Positions 42,111 to 50,331 of a DNA stretch of 64,000 nt are shown one piece after another. A model generated the notes under the pieces. That model was not told the origin of the DNA, ran no database searches, and was given only the letters and a program-made list of their open reading frames with translations. Numbering within the stretch: the stretch's first letter is position 1; each line of letters starts with the position of its first letter. The translations under genes and the position numbers were made by a program. Source of the DNA: Microbacterium sp. MYb72 (GTDB taxonomy: Bacteria > Actinomycetota > Actinomycetes > Actinomycetales > Microbacteriaceae); contig NZ_PCOT01000007.1 of NCBI RefSeq assembly GCF_002979415.1, positions 62,001 through 126,000 of the forward strand. The letters run 5' to 3'.

Positions 42111-43190
42111 TCAGATCCTCTTCTGCCACGCGCCGGCGTACGAGACCGGGACGAAACCGATGGCCTCGTTGATGTCGAGCATCGGCCGGTTCTCCTCGGC
42201 GTTGAAGGTCGAGACCACCGTCGCCGCGGGGACGAGGTCGCGCCACCGCAGCAGGTTGGCGCACTTCACGATCGTCCCGAGCCTGTGACCGCGGTGCTCC
42301 TTCGCGACGAGGGTGCCGAACTGATGGGTGACCCCTGCGCGCTCCTTCGCGATGACCAGCTCGTTGTAGGCCACGAGCGCGCCGGTCGGCGCATGCTGCA
42401 CCGCGGCGACGGAGACCAGCTGACCCCCGTCGAGCAGCCGCGACTCTCGGCGGATCACGCGCTCGGCGTCCCAGTGCTCGGCCACGAACTCCATGTCACC
42501 GCTCGGAGCATCCGTCGACAGCCGGGCGAGGATGGAGGCGTACCCCTCTCGCAGTTCGGCAGGGGTGGGCAGGTTCCAGGAGATGACGCGGTAGTCGTCC
42601 CCCGCGAAGGCCTCGGCATCCGCCAGCGCCTGCCGGATGCCGGTGTCGTCGGCATGCAGATCGAGCTCGCTGTTGCGCTCCACCTGCTCGAGGCCGTATC
42701 CCGCGCCGGCGAAGAGAACGGCCAGGGGAGTGGCCGGAATGCGGCCCCACCCCGTGCCGGGCGTCAGCATGCGCTCCGCGTCGATCGGACGGTGCAGGGT
42801 CCACGTCTGCAGGATGCTGCGTCCGCGCGACCGGGACTCCTCCTCGGCGCGTGCGAGGAGCGCCTCCTCGACGCCGCGGCCCCAGTGCTCCTCCGCGACG
42901 AGCAGGTCGATCTCGGCCGTCTGCGCACCGTCCTCCTGCGCGAACGCGACCGAGATCATGCCGAGGATCTCTCCGTCGACACGAGCCACGAAACCCACCT
43001 CCTGGGTGTCCGTGTCGTCCAGCCAAGAGGGCAGCAGCTCCTCGGCGGAGGGGGAGAGATCGGGCAGTCCGACGGCCTCATCGCAGATGCGGCGGTTCAG
43101 GGCGGCGAACGCGAGGAAGTCGCCGGCGTCGTCATCGCTCAGGGTTCGTGGCACCACGAGCGGAGAGATCGTGATGGTCGGGGTGGTCAT
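42111..43190 (-). CDS. Double-domain GNAT acetyltransferase, paralogue B
   Basis: 359 residues, twice the length of a single GNAT domain. The N-terminal half has LLVAEEHWGRGVEEALLARA (acetyl-CoA loop, partly degenerate), and the C-terminal half has TLVAKEHRGHRLGTIVKCAN (R/QxxGxG-like). It resembles the next upstream gene closely over its whole length, including EENRPMLDINEAIGFVPVSY versus EENRPMLSINEALGFTPIAY. Two-domain members include mycothiol synthase MshD and aminoglycoside-type enzymes; this one's substrate is unknown. It overlaps its paralogue by 4 bp. Confidence 0.85.
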   Translation of the reverse strand: MTTPTITISPLVVPRTLSDDDAGDFLAFAALNRRICDEAVGLPDLSPSAEELLPSWLDDTDTQEVGFVARVDGEILGMISVAFAQEDGAQTAEIDLLVAEEHWGRGVEEALLARAEEESRSRGRSILQTWTLHRPIDAERMLTPGTGWGRIPATPLAVLFAGAGYGLEQVERNSELDLHADDTGIRQALADAEAFAGDDYRVISWNLPTPAELREGYASILARLSTDAPSGDMEFVAEHWDAERVIRRESRLLDGGQLVSVAAVQHAPTGALVAYNELVIAKERAGVTHQFGTLVAKEHRGHRLGTIVKCANLLRWRDLVPAATVVSTFNAEENRPMLDINEAIGFVPVSYAGAWQKRI

Positions 43191-44272
43191 GAGAGGTCCT
43201 TCCTCCAGGCGCCTTCGTAGGCGATCGGGGTGAAGCCGAGGGCTTCGTTTATGGAGAGCATCGGCCGGTTCTCCTCGGCGTTCCAGGTGATCACGCGGGG
43301 ACTGTCGGGTCGGAGATCCCTCCAGTCGAGCAGCCCGGCCGTCTTGACGAGCATCCCGAGTCGATGCCCGCGGTGCGCAGAACGCACCAGGGTGTCGGCC
43401 TGGTGGGTCGTGAGACCCAGCTCCCCGCCGATCGACAGCTCGTTGAAGGCGCAGAGCTCACCCGTCTCCGCGTGCTGGGCGGCGGTGACGAGCACCGTCT
43501 CCCCGCGCTGGAGGTAGCGGTCGTCGTGACGAGCGACACGCTCGGCGTCCCACTCCTCTTCCGGCATGTCGAGGTCGGCGTCAGGGGCGTCCGTCGACAT
43601 GGCCTGCTTCAGGCGGGCGTACCCGTCGACGAACTCTGCGGGAGTGGGCAGCTGCCAGCTCACGATGCGGTATCCCTGCGCGTGCGCAGCGGCCTCCGCG
43701 TGCAGAGTGCGGAGCCGGTCGGCGTCGCCACTCAGCTCGAAGGCGCTGACGCGTTCGACCTGCTCCAGCGCGAATCCGTGGCGGAGCAGGAAACGAGCGC
43801 CGTGGTCCTTCGGGATGCTCCCGAAGCCGGTGGGCGAGTCCAGCCGGGACTCGTCGGCGTCGGTGTGCTCGATCCAGACCAGCAGCCGCGCGACTCCTGC
43901 GATCGCGGCCTGCTGCTCGATGAAGCGCAGCGCCGCAGTGCCGATGCCTCTGCTCCATACAGACCGGAGCAGGTTGATCGTGAAGAAGGCCGCGCGGCCG
44001 CCGTCGTCCGCGATGATGTTCAGGACGGCGAGGCCGACGGCCTCCTCGCCGATGCGGATCAGCCACTGCCGGCGCTCCAGGTCGGCGTCCGACCGGAGGA
44101 GTGCCAGCAGGGCAGCCGGCGCGAGGTGATCGTCGTCTCGGCCCGTGGTCTCGGTCAGCGAGGCGTTCCGCACTCGCGCGTACTCGATGAGGTCGGCCGC
44201 GTCCGCTGCATCCGCCCGTGCGGGGAGCACGAGCGGATGCAGCGTGGCGGTGTCGGTGAGCGGGATGCTCAT
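43187..44272 (-). CDS. Double-domain GNAT acetyltransferase, paralogue A
   Basis: 361 residues with the same two-domain plan as the following gene. The C-terminal domain has a well-kept TLVRSAHRGHRLGMLVKTAG. Shared phrases with paralogue B (ISWNLPTPAEL versus VSWQLPTPAEF; STDAPSGDMEF versus STDAPDADLDM) show a tandem gene duplication. The unknown 93-residue gene 39 bp upstream is probably in the same operon. Substrate unknown. Confidence 0.85.
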   Translation of the reverse strand: MSIPLTDTATLHPLVLPARADAADAADLIEYARVRNASLTETTGRDDDHLAPAALLALLRSDADLERRQWLIRIGEEAVGLAVLNIIADDGGRAAFFTINLLRSVWSRGIGTAALRFIEQQAAIAGVARLLVWIEHTDADESRLDSPTGFGSIPKDHGARFLLRHGFALEQVERVSAFELSGDADRLRTLHAEAAAHAQGYRIVSWQLPTPAEFVDGYARLKQAMSTDAPDADLDMPEEEWDAERVARHDDRYLQRGETVLVTAAQHAETGELCAFNELSIGGELGLTTHQADTLVRSAHRGHRLGMLVKTAGLLDWRDLRPDSPRVITWNAEENRPMLSINEALGFTPIAYEGAWRKDLS

Positions 44273-44311
44273 GTGTGTTCTCCTGTCGGCGCAGCTCTCG
44301 CTGCGCGTTGG

Positions 44312-44593
44312 TCAGCGCATCTGCCGTTGCAGCTCGTACATGAGCAGGGCGTGGGTCTCGGCGGCAGAACGTTCCCGCCGCTCGATGAAGAAGCCGTCGT
44401 CGGGAGCGAGCGCGAGTGCGCGCGGTGCCCGACGAGGCCGCTGCGCCCGTTGGAGCAGCCACAGACCGATCCTCAGGGACAGCCGATCGGCGAGCGCCAG
44501 GCGCCGCTGATCGTGGGGTGCGGGGATCTGCAGGACCAGCTGGTCCTCGGTATCCGGCGGGTGGGTGGTGCTGGCGTACAGCGTGGTATTCAC
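44312..44593 (-). CDS. Small basic protein of unknown function
   Basis: 93 residues, rich in Arg and Leu (RRLALADRLSLRIGLWLLQR), ending LLMYELQRQM. The GTG start at 44593 has a good SD (AAGGAA, 5-6 nt before), which supports it as a true gene. It lies between a 37-codon ORF and the two GNAT genes on the same strand. The function is not recognised; the amphipathic helix could bind a membrane or a partner protein. Confidence 0.6.
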   Translation of the reverse strand: MNTTLYASTTHPPDTEDQLVLQIPAPHDQRRLALADRLSLRIGLWLLQRAQRPRRAPRALALAPDDGFFIERRERSAAETHALLMYELQRQMR

Positions 44594-44823
44594 GGTGATT
44601 CCTTCGATGAATGATGGTGATGGGGTGCGGAGACGCCACCGACGACGACCGGAGCCGTTCGGCGGGAGCGGTGGGTGCGGTGGAGGTCCGCCGACGGATG
44701 CCGCTGAGAAGAGCGGGAGCCGGAACGGCGGTGGCCGTGATCTGCGAGGAGATCAGAGGACGGGGCGCGGAGAGACCACGAAGAGAGAACCCACCTGTGG
44801 CGGGCGAAACTCAGAGTGCGGTT
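44594..44823. other. 230-bp intergenic stretch
   Basis: No convincing gene is seen on either strand. A 6-bp inverted repeat (TGATCT/AGATCA, about 44738-44755) is the only structure noted, too short for a terminator. Confidence 0.4.
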
Positions 44824-44937
44824 CTACGAGAGCGCGCTGCGACGGTCGCCGAAAGCGGTCACCGAGAACGCAGAACGCGGCGCGGCATAAACACGCGCGG
44901 CGAGGCCAGTGGCCTGTGCGTTGAGCTGAATCATCAT
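44824..44937 (-). CDS. Small ORF, 37 codons, with an ideal ribosome-binding site
   Basis: It encodes MMIQLNAQATGLAARVYAAP followed by RSAFSVTAFGDRRSALS. AAGGAGG (44944-44950 on the minus strand) sits 6 nt before the first of two ATG codons, the best SD in the window. A promoter with -35 TTGACT and -10 TACGGT lies 36 nt upstream. It leads the operon-like series containing the 93-residue gene and two GNAT genes. It could be a regulatory leader peptide or a small Ala-rich protein. No homologue is known to me. Confidence 0.6.
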   Translation of the reverse strand: MMIQLNAQATGLAARVYAAPRSAFSVTAFGDRRSALS

Positions 44938-45002
44938 CGGTAACCTCCTTTTCGTGTTGCGATCCGGTGGTTACCGTAGCGAACGTTCGGATCGGGAGTC
45001 AA
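44938..45002 (-). promoter_or_regulatory. Promoter and nested inverted repeats of the small-ORF operon
   Basis: On the minus strand -35 TTGACT (44997-45002) and -10 TACGGT (44973-44978) are 18 nt apart. CGAACGTTCG (44980-44989), a perfect palindrome, lies between them. CGGTAACC (44938-44945) and GGTTACCG (44969-44976) form an 8-bp inverted repeat joining the SD to the -10 box. Both look like operator sites. Confidence 0.6.
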
Positions 45003-45130
45003 GCACCGGGCGTGTCGCACGGCGTGTCGCGAGGCGATCGGGTTCGGTCGCGTTCCGCGCGGTATCCCCGCCGACGCCCGTGATTCCGGTAGCGTATGGG
45101 CGTGATTCTCCCCGACCGAGTGGCCTCCGC

Positions 45131-48100
45131 ATGCATCTGAAGAGCCTGACGCTCAAGGGGTTCAAATCGTTCGCGCAGCCGACGAGCTTCGTCTTCGAAC
45201 CCGGGGTCACCTGCATCGTGGGGCCGAACGGATCCGGCAAGTCGAACGTCGTGGACGCGCTCGCCTGGGTCATGGGCGAACAGGGGGCCAAGACGCTCCG
45301 CGGCGGCAAGATGGAGGACGTCATCTTCGCCGGGACCTCGACGAGAGGACCCCTGGGGCGCGCCGAGGTCCAGCTCACGATCGACAACGCCGACGGAGCC
45401 CTCCCGATCGACTACGCCGAGGTGACGATCAGCCGCACGCTGTTCCGCAACGGATCCAGCGAGTACGCGATCAACGGGGAGAACTGCCGGCTTCTCGACG
45501 TGCAGGAGCTGCTCAGCGACTCCGGTCTCGGCCGTGAGATGCACGTCATCGTCGGTCAGGGGCGCCTCGACACCGTTCTCCAGGCTTCGCCCGAAGACCG
45601 TCGTGGCTTCATCGAGGAGGCCGCCGGCATCCTGAAGCATCGACGGCGCAAGGAGAAGACCCTGCGTAAGCTCGACGCGATGGAGGCGAATCTCACGCGC
45701 CTCAGCGACCTGGCCGGTGAGATCCGCAGACAACTCAAGCCCCTGGGACGCCAGGCCGAGATCGCCCGCGAGGCGCAGACGATCGCTGCCGTCGTGCGCG
45801 ATGCGAAGGCCCGCATCTTCGCCGACGACGTCGTCGCGCTCCGCGCGGCTCTCGCGGATCACACGCGCACCGAGCACGAACGCCACACCGAGCGCCTGGT
45901 GCTCTCCGACCAGGCGGAGGCGGTGCGCGCGGGGATCACCCGCCTCGAGCAGGATCAGAACTCCGTCGCGGTTGACAGGGCGCGCGGGATCGCCTTCGGC
46001 CTGGAGCAGGTGCAGGAGCGGATGCGCGGGCTCTACACGCTCGCGAATCAGCGCCTCGCGCTCCTCGGATCGGAGGAGGACGACGCCGCGGTGACCGCGG
46101 TGACCGTCACACAGGCGACCATCGACGAGGCGAAGGACGAGATCACCGAGATCTCCGCCGGTCTGGGCGACGCGCAGGATGCGGCCACGGTCGCGAGCAG
46201 AGAGGTCGTGCACGCTCGCGCAGAGCTGGACACCCTGGACGTCGACATCGCCGAGCAGAGCGCGCTCGTCTCCGAGTACGACATGCGTCTGACCGCGCTT
46301 CGAGGAGCAGCAGAGGCCGCCGCATCCACTCTCGCCGCCGTCCGCGGCGCTGTGCTCCGTCAGGAGAACGCGCTGGAGGCGGCCGAGGCGCGTCGCCGGG
46401 AAGCGGCGGAGGCTCTGGAGTCGATCGATGACGCCGAGGCGCCGGATGGCACGGCCGCCGAGCACGCAGCCGCATACGATGCGGCACAGAAGGCGGCGAC
46501 GGCCGCCGAGGCCGAACGGGAGGCCCTGCGCGAGCGGCTGCACGCGGCCGAGCGCGAGGTGGATTCGCTGACGGCCAAAGCGGCGGCCCTCGGCAGCGCA
46601 CTGTCTCTGTCCGGCGGGGCCGCGGAGATCGTCAGGACGGGAGGCGCGGGCATCCGCGGACTCGTGGGCGACTCGGTGCAGGTCCGCTCGGGTTTCGAGG
46701 CGGCCGTCGCCGCCGTGCTCGGTCCCCTCGTGGAGGGCGTGCTCGTGGACACGCCCGCCGATGCGTTCACGCTCGCGGCGGACGCGGCCGAGCAGCGCAG
46801 GGGAGTCGTGGACTTCGTCGTCGCCGAGGCGCCGCGTCCGTCGGCGTTGTTGCCTTCGATGCCCGGGGTGACCCCCGCGATCGACACCGTCACCGCGCCA
46901 GAGGGAGTCCTCGGCATCCTTTCGCATGTCCTGATCGCCGACGACCTCGATGCCGCACGCGCGGCTCGGTCGGCCCTGGATGCGACGGGCGACACCACGA
47001 CCACGATCGTCACGCTGGGTGGAGACGTCGTCACCGCCCAGACCCTGCGCACCGGTTCGGGCGGGGAGCGTTCGCGCATCGAGCTCGCCGCCGAGCGCGA
47101 CGCCGCCACGGAGCGGCTCGCCGAGGTGCAGGTGATCGTCGACTCGCTCCGTGAGGCCCGCGAGGAGGCGAACGACCTCATGGAGACGACTCGCCGTCAG
47201 GCGAAGGACGCGTTGCGCGCGCTGCGCGAGCACGACGCCGCACTGGCGAGCCATGCGGAGCAGGTCAACCGGATCACGGTGCGACACGAGTCCGCGGTCG
47301 CGGAGTGCGAGCGGCTGAAGTCAGGACTCGACCAGGCGCAGGCCGCCGTCGCCGAGGCCGAGGCGAAGGCCGACGCCGCGAAAGCGGAGCTGGAGAAGGC
47401 CGTCGACGCACCTCGCCCGGTCCTCGACGCCTCTGCCAGAGACGGCCTTCTCGAGGCGCTCGAGCTCGCCCGTGAGGGGGAGGTGCGGGCACGCCTCGAC
47501 ATCGAGACCCTGCGGGAGCGCGTGCGAGCGGGCCAAGCACGCGTCGCGTCGCTGGAACGGCAGCGCGAACAGGAACGGGATGCTGCGGCGGAGGCGGCGC
47601 GCAGGGCTGTCGTGCGGCGTGCCCAGCGCGAGTCGGCGTCCGGGGTGGCGCAGGAGCTTCCTCGCATCCTCGATTCCCTCGACCGCTCGGTGACCGAGGC
47701 CCGTGTCGCCCTGGCGGAGGCGGAGGCCGCTCGCTCCGCGCAGAACGAGGAGCTCACCGCGCTGCGCACCCAGGAGAACTCGCTCCGCGAGCGTCTCGCC
47801 GGCCTCACCGAGAGCGTCCACGGGCTCGAGCTGCAGATCCACGAGAAGAAGCTGCACCTGAACAGCCTTCTCGAGCGCGTCTCGTCGGAACTCGCACTAG
47901 ACGAAGATATTCTCATTGCGGAATATGGGCCTGATCAGCTTGTTCCGCGTGATCCTGGCGTGGAGCCACCCGAGGGTGACGGCGTAGACGACACCGCGAT
48001 CCCCTTCGATCGCCGCATCCAGCAGCGTCGACTGGCGGATGCCGAGCGCAAGCTCGCGCAGCTCGGACGAGTCAATCCGCTCGCGCTGGAGGAGTTCGCC

Positions 48101-48676
48101 GCGCTGGAGCAGAGGCATGCGTTCCTCACCGAGCAGCTCGCCGATCTCACGCAGACCCGACAGGATCTGCTGACGATCATCGCCGACCTCGACGAGCGCA
48201 TGCAGACGATCTTCGCGAGCGCATTCGACGACACGAAGACGGCGTTCGGCGAGGTCTTCCCGCTGCTGTTCCCCGGCGGAACGGGGAGCATCTCGCTCAC
48301 CGATCCCGACAACATGCTCACGACGGGCATCGAGGTCTCTGTGCGCCCCGTGGGGAAGAAGATCGAACGCCTGTCTCTGCTGTCCGGCGGGGAGCGCTCG
48401 CTCGCGGCGGTGGCGCTGCTGGTCGCGATCTTCAAGGCGCGGCCCAGCCCCTTCTACATCCTCGACGAGGTCGAGGCTGCGCTCGATGACGCCAACCTCG
48501 GCCGGCTTCTGACCGTGTTCGAGCAGCTGCGCGAGAGCTCTCAGCTCTTGGTGATCACCCACCAGAAGCGCACGATGGAGATCGCCGACGCCCTCTACGG
48601 CGTCTCGATGCGCCAGGACGGCGTCTCGGCCGTCGTCGGACAGCGTGTGGGCGATCGGGCGGCCGCGGCGAGCTGA
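45131..48676 (+). CDS. smc: Chromosome segregation protein SMC
   Basis: 1181 residues. ATPase of the bacterial condensin, which organises and segregates DNA with ScpA and ScpB. The N-terminal head has Walker A GPNGSGKS at 31-38; the C-terminal head has signature LSGGE at 1084-1088 and Walker B FYILDEVEAALDD from about 1108. Two long coiled coils flank a hinge near residues 500-640 (IRGLVGDSVQVRSGFEAAVA). The ATG at 45131 is where homology to the conserved opening HLKSLTLKGFKSF starts. An A+T-rich codon patch lies near 47899-47956. Confidence 0.96.
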   Translation: MHLKSLTLKGFKSFAQPTSFVFEPGVTCIVGPNGSGKSNVVDALAWVMGEQGAKTLRGGKMEDVIFAGTSTRGPLGRAEVQLTIDNADGALPIDYAEVTISRTLFRNGSSEYAINGENCRLLDVQELLSDSGLGREMHVIVGQGRLDTVLQASPEDRRGFIEEAAGILKHRRRKEKTLRKLDAMEANLTRLSDLAGEIRRQLKPLGRQAEIAREAQTIAAVVRDAKARIFADDVVALRAALADHTRTEHERHTERLVLSDQAEAVRAGITRLEQDQNSVAVDRARGIAFGLEQVQERMRGLYTLANQRLALLGSEEDDAAVTAVTVTQATIDEAKDEITEISAGLGDAQDAATVASREVVHARAELDTLDVDIAEQSALVSEYDMRLTALRGAAEAAASTLAAVRGAVLRQENALEAAEARRREAAEALESIDDAEAPDGTAAEHAAAYDAAQKAATAAEAEREALRERLHAAEREVDSLTAKAAALGSALSLSGGAAEIVRTGGAGIRGLVGDSVQVRSGFEAAVAAVLGPLVEGVLVDTPADAFTLAADAAEQRRGVVDFVVAEAPRPSALLPSMPGVTPAIDTVTAPEGVLGILSHVLIADDLDAARAARSALDATGDTTTTIVTLGGDVVTAQTLRTGSGGERSRIELAAERDAATERLAEVQVIVDSLREAREEANDLMETTRRQAKDALRALREHDAALASHAEQVNRITVRHESAVAECERLKSGLDQAQAAVAEAEAKADAAKAELEKAVDAPRPVLDASARDGLLEALELAREGEVRARLDIETLRERVRAGQARVASLERQREQERDAAAEAARRAVVRRAQRESASGVAQELPRILDSLDRSVTEARVALAEAEAARSAQNEELTALRTQENSLRERLAGLTESVHGLELQIHEKKLHLNSLLERVSSELALDEDILIAEYGPDQLVPRDPGVEPPEGDGVDDTAIPFDRRIQQRRLADAERKLAQLGRVNPLALEEFAALEQRHAFLTEQLADLTQTRQDLLTIIADLDERMQTIFASAFDDTKTAFGEVFPLLFPGGTGSISLTDPDNMLTTGIEVSVRPVGKKIERLSLLSGGERSLAAVALLVAIFKARPSPFYILDEVEAALDDANLGRLLTVFEQLRESSQLLVITHQKRTMEIADALYGVSMRQDGVSAVVGQRVGDRAAAAS

Positions 48677-48690
48677 TACCACCGTCGCCG

Positions 48691-48778
48691 GTCGGGAAAC
48701 CCGGACCGTTCCGTTTCGACACGGTGAGTCGAGGCGCGACACGCCGCCCGGCATCCGTCTCGTCCTGGGTTTCCCGAC
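48691..48778. repeat. Inverted repeat element in the smc-ftsY gap
   Basis: GTCGGGAAACCC (48691-48702) is exactly complementary to GGGTTTCCCGAC (48767-48778), enclosing 64 nt with further short self-complementary pieces. The stretch between smc and ftsY (178 bp) contains nothing else except the ftsY -10 box. It could be a terminator-like cruciform or an intergenic repeat of the REP type. Confidence 0.6.
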
Positions 48779-48842
48779 GTCAGCGTGGCAGGGAGGCCTC
48801 GACCGGAGCGGCTGCTCGCGGATCATTCCCGCATGCTACCCG

Positions 48843-48848
48843 TAGGCT
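48843..48848 (+). promoter_or_regulatory. -10 box (TAGGCT) for ftsY, leaderless type
   Basis: TAGGCT ends 6 nt before the ftsY ATG; the intervening GGAGGC could also act as a weak SD. Confidence 0.45.
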
Positions 48849-48854
48849 GGAGGC

Positions 48855-49727
48855 ATGGCGGAGAAGTCCTGGTCCCTCGGTCGCGCACTGCGCGGCATGT
48901 TCGTCAAGCCCACGATCGACGAGACGACGTGGGAGGACCTCGAGACGGCGCTGATCACGGCTGACTTCGGCCCCGACATCAGCGAGCGGGTCGTCGAGGA
49001 GCTGCGCGAGAAGGTGGAGCGCTACCGGACCACCGATCCCAAGGATCTCCAGCGGATGCTCCGCGAGACCCTCGAAGAGCACTTCGCGAAGTTCGACACC
49101 ACCCTCAAGCTCACGGAACGCCCCGCGGTGGTGCTCGTCGTCGGCGTCAACGGCGTCGGCAAGACCACCACCATCGGCAAGTTCACGAAGTTCCTCCGCG
49201 GATATCAGCGCAGCGTCGTCGTGGGCGCGGCCGACACGTTCCGTGCGGCCGCGGTCGACCAGCTCGCGACCTGGGCGCAGCGCGGGGGAGCGGCGATCGT
49301 CCGCCCGCAGCAGGAGGGGCAGGACCCGGCATCCGTCGCCTTCCAGACGATCGAGTTCGCGCAGCGCGAAGGCATCGAGATCGCGATCATCGACACCGCG
49401 GGTCGACTGCACACCAAGGGCGGGCTGATGGACGAGCTGTCCAAGATCCGCCGCGTGATCGAGAAGCAGGCTCCCATCAGCGAGGTTCTCCTCGTTCTCG
49501 ACGCGACGACCGGCCAGAACGGCGTGATGCAGGCCGAGGCCTTCCTCGAGCACGCCGGGGTCACCGGACTCGTGCTCACCAAGCTCGACGGCTCGGCCAA
49601 GGGCGGCTTCGTCCTCGCCGTTCAGGAGCGCACCGGCATCCCGGTCAAGCTCCTCGGACAGGGCGAGGGGATCGACGATCTCACCGGTTTCACCCCCCAC
49701 GTGTTCGTGCAGTCCCTTGTCGGTTGA
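48855..49727 (+). CDS. ftsY: Signal recognition particle receptor FtsY
   Basis: 290 residues, the compact NG-domain form without the long acidic A domain. It receives SRP-bound ribosomes at the membrane. The G1 loop is GVNGVGKTT at 97-105, and ADTFRAAAVDQL (G2), DTAGRLHTKGGLM (G3) and TKLDGSAKGG (G4) follow. Its partner ffh is 4 kb downstream. The N-terminal helix KSWSLGRALRGMF probably binds the membrane. Confidence 0.96.
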   Translation: MAEKSWSLGRALRGMFVKPTIDETTWEDLETALITADFGPDISERVVEELREKVERYRTTDPKDLQRMLRETLEEHFAKFDTTLKLTERPAVVLVVGVNGVGKTTTIGKFTKFLRGYQRSVVVGAADTFRAAAVDQLATWAQRGGAAIVRPQQEGQDPASVAFQTIEFAQREGIEIAIIDTAGRLHTKGGLMDELSKIRRVIEKQAPISEVLLVLDATTGQNGVMQAEAFLEHAGVTGLVLTKLDGSAKGGFVLAVQERTGIPVKLLGQGEGIDDLTGFTPHVFVQSLVG

Positions 49728-49771
49728 GAGCGGGACTACCGCCGCGAGCACGAGGCTGGTTTCATAGCGGT

Positions 49772-50272
49772 ATGGCGATCGAACACGACTACTTCGGACT
49801 GCTCTCCTCCGGTCCCGACGGCTCGATCTTCTGGTCGGAGACGGTGGAGCTCGGCGACCAGAGCGTCACCGTGGATCTGACGGCGCCCGACCAGGACGAC
49901 GTCTCCGCCGACGCGCTCGACATCGCCGCATCCCTCATCTCCGGACTGGAGAATGTCGACGCCACCGCTCGGCGCGGGATGCTTTCGGAGGTGGACGATC
50001 GCACGAGCGAGGTGACCGAGTACATCCTGCAGCAGCAGGAGGCCTACGGAGAGGAACTCGAGGAGGTCCTCGTCGACGTGAGCGGCGATGCCGCGGTCGA
50101 CATCATCCGCTCCCTGCGCCTCATGAGCATGACGATCCTCGCCGACGAGCACGGGGGCTCCGAGCCCTTCGCCGTCCTCGAGTACGCTCTCGACGCCGAT
50201 TCCACCGATGACGTGCTGCTCGTGAACCTCGGTTCCGACGGCAGCGTGCAGTCGGTCATGAGCGCCGACTGA
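49772..50272 (+). CDS. DUF2004 family protein
   Basis: 166 residues, very acidic, no signal peptide or transmembrane helix. It begins AIEHDYFGLLSSGPDGSIFW, the pattern of DUF2004 proteins, whose function is unknown. An in-frame upstream Met (49724) overlaps the ftsY stop but lacks an SD. The ATG at 49772 fits the family N-terminus. Confidence 0.72.
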   Translation: MAIEHDYFGLLSSGPDGSIFWSETVELGDQSVTVDLTAPDQDDVSADALDIAASLISGLENVDATARRGMLSEVDDRTSEVTEYILQQQEAYGEELEEVLVDVSGDAAVDIIRSLRLMSMTILADEHGGSEPFAVLEYALDADSTDDVLLVNLGSDGSVQSVMSAD

Positions 50273-50331
50273 GGTCGGAGACGCATTCCCGCGCCGCCCC
50301 GCCGGAGCGAGGCGACGCGAGACGAGGCCGG

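Noticed and set aside
44980..44989. CGAACGTTCG considered as a LexA/SOS box
   Set aside because: Actinobacterial LexA boxes have GAAC and GTTC separated by 4 nt; here they are adjacent.
44999..47287. A 762-codon minus-strand frame opposite smc
   Set aside because: Complement of the smc coiled-coil coding sequence; composition is typical of a shadow frame.
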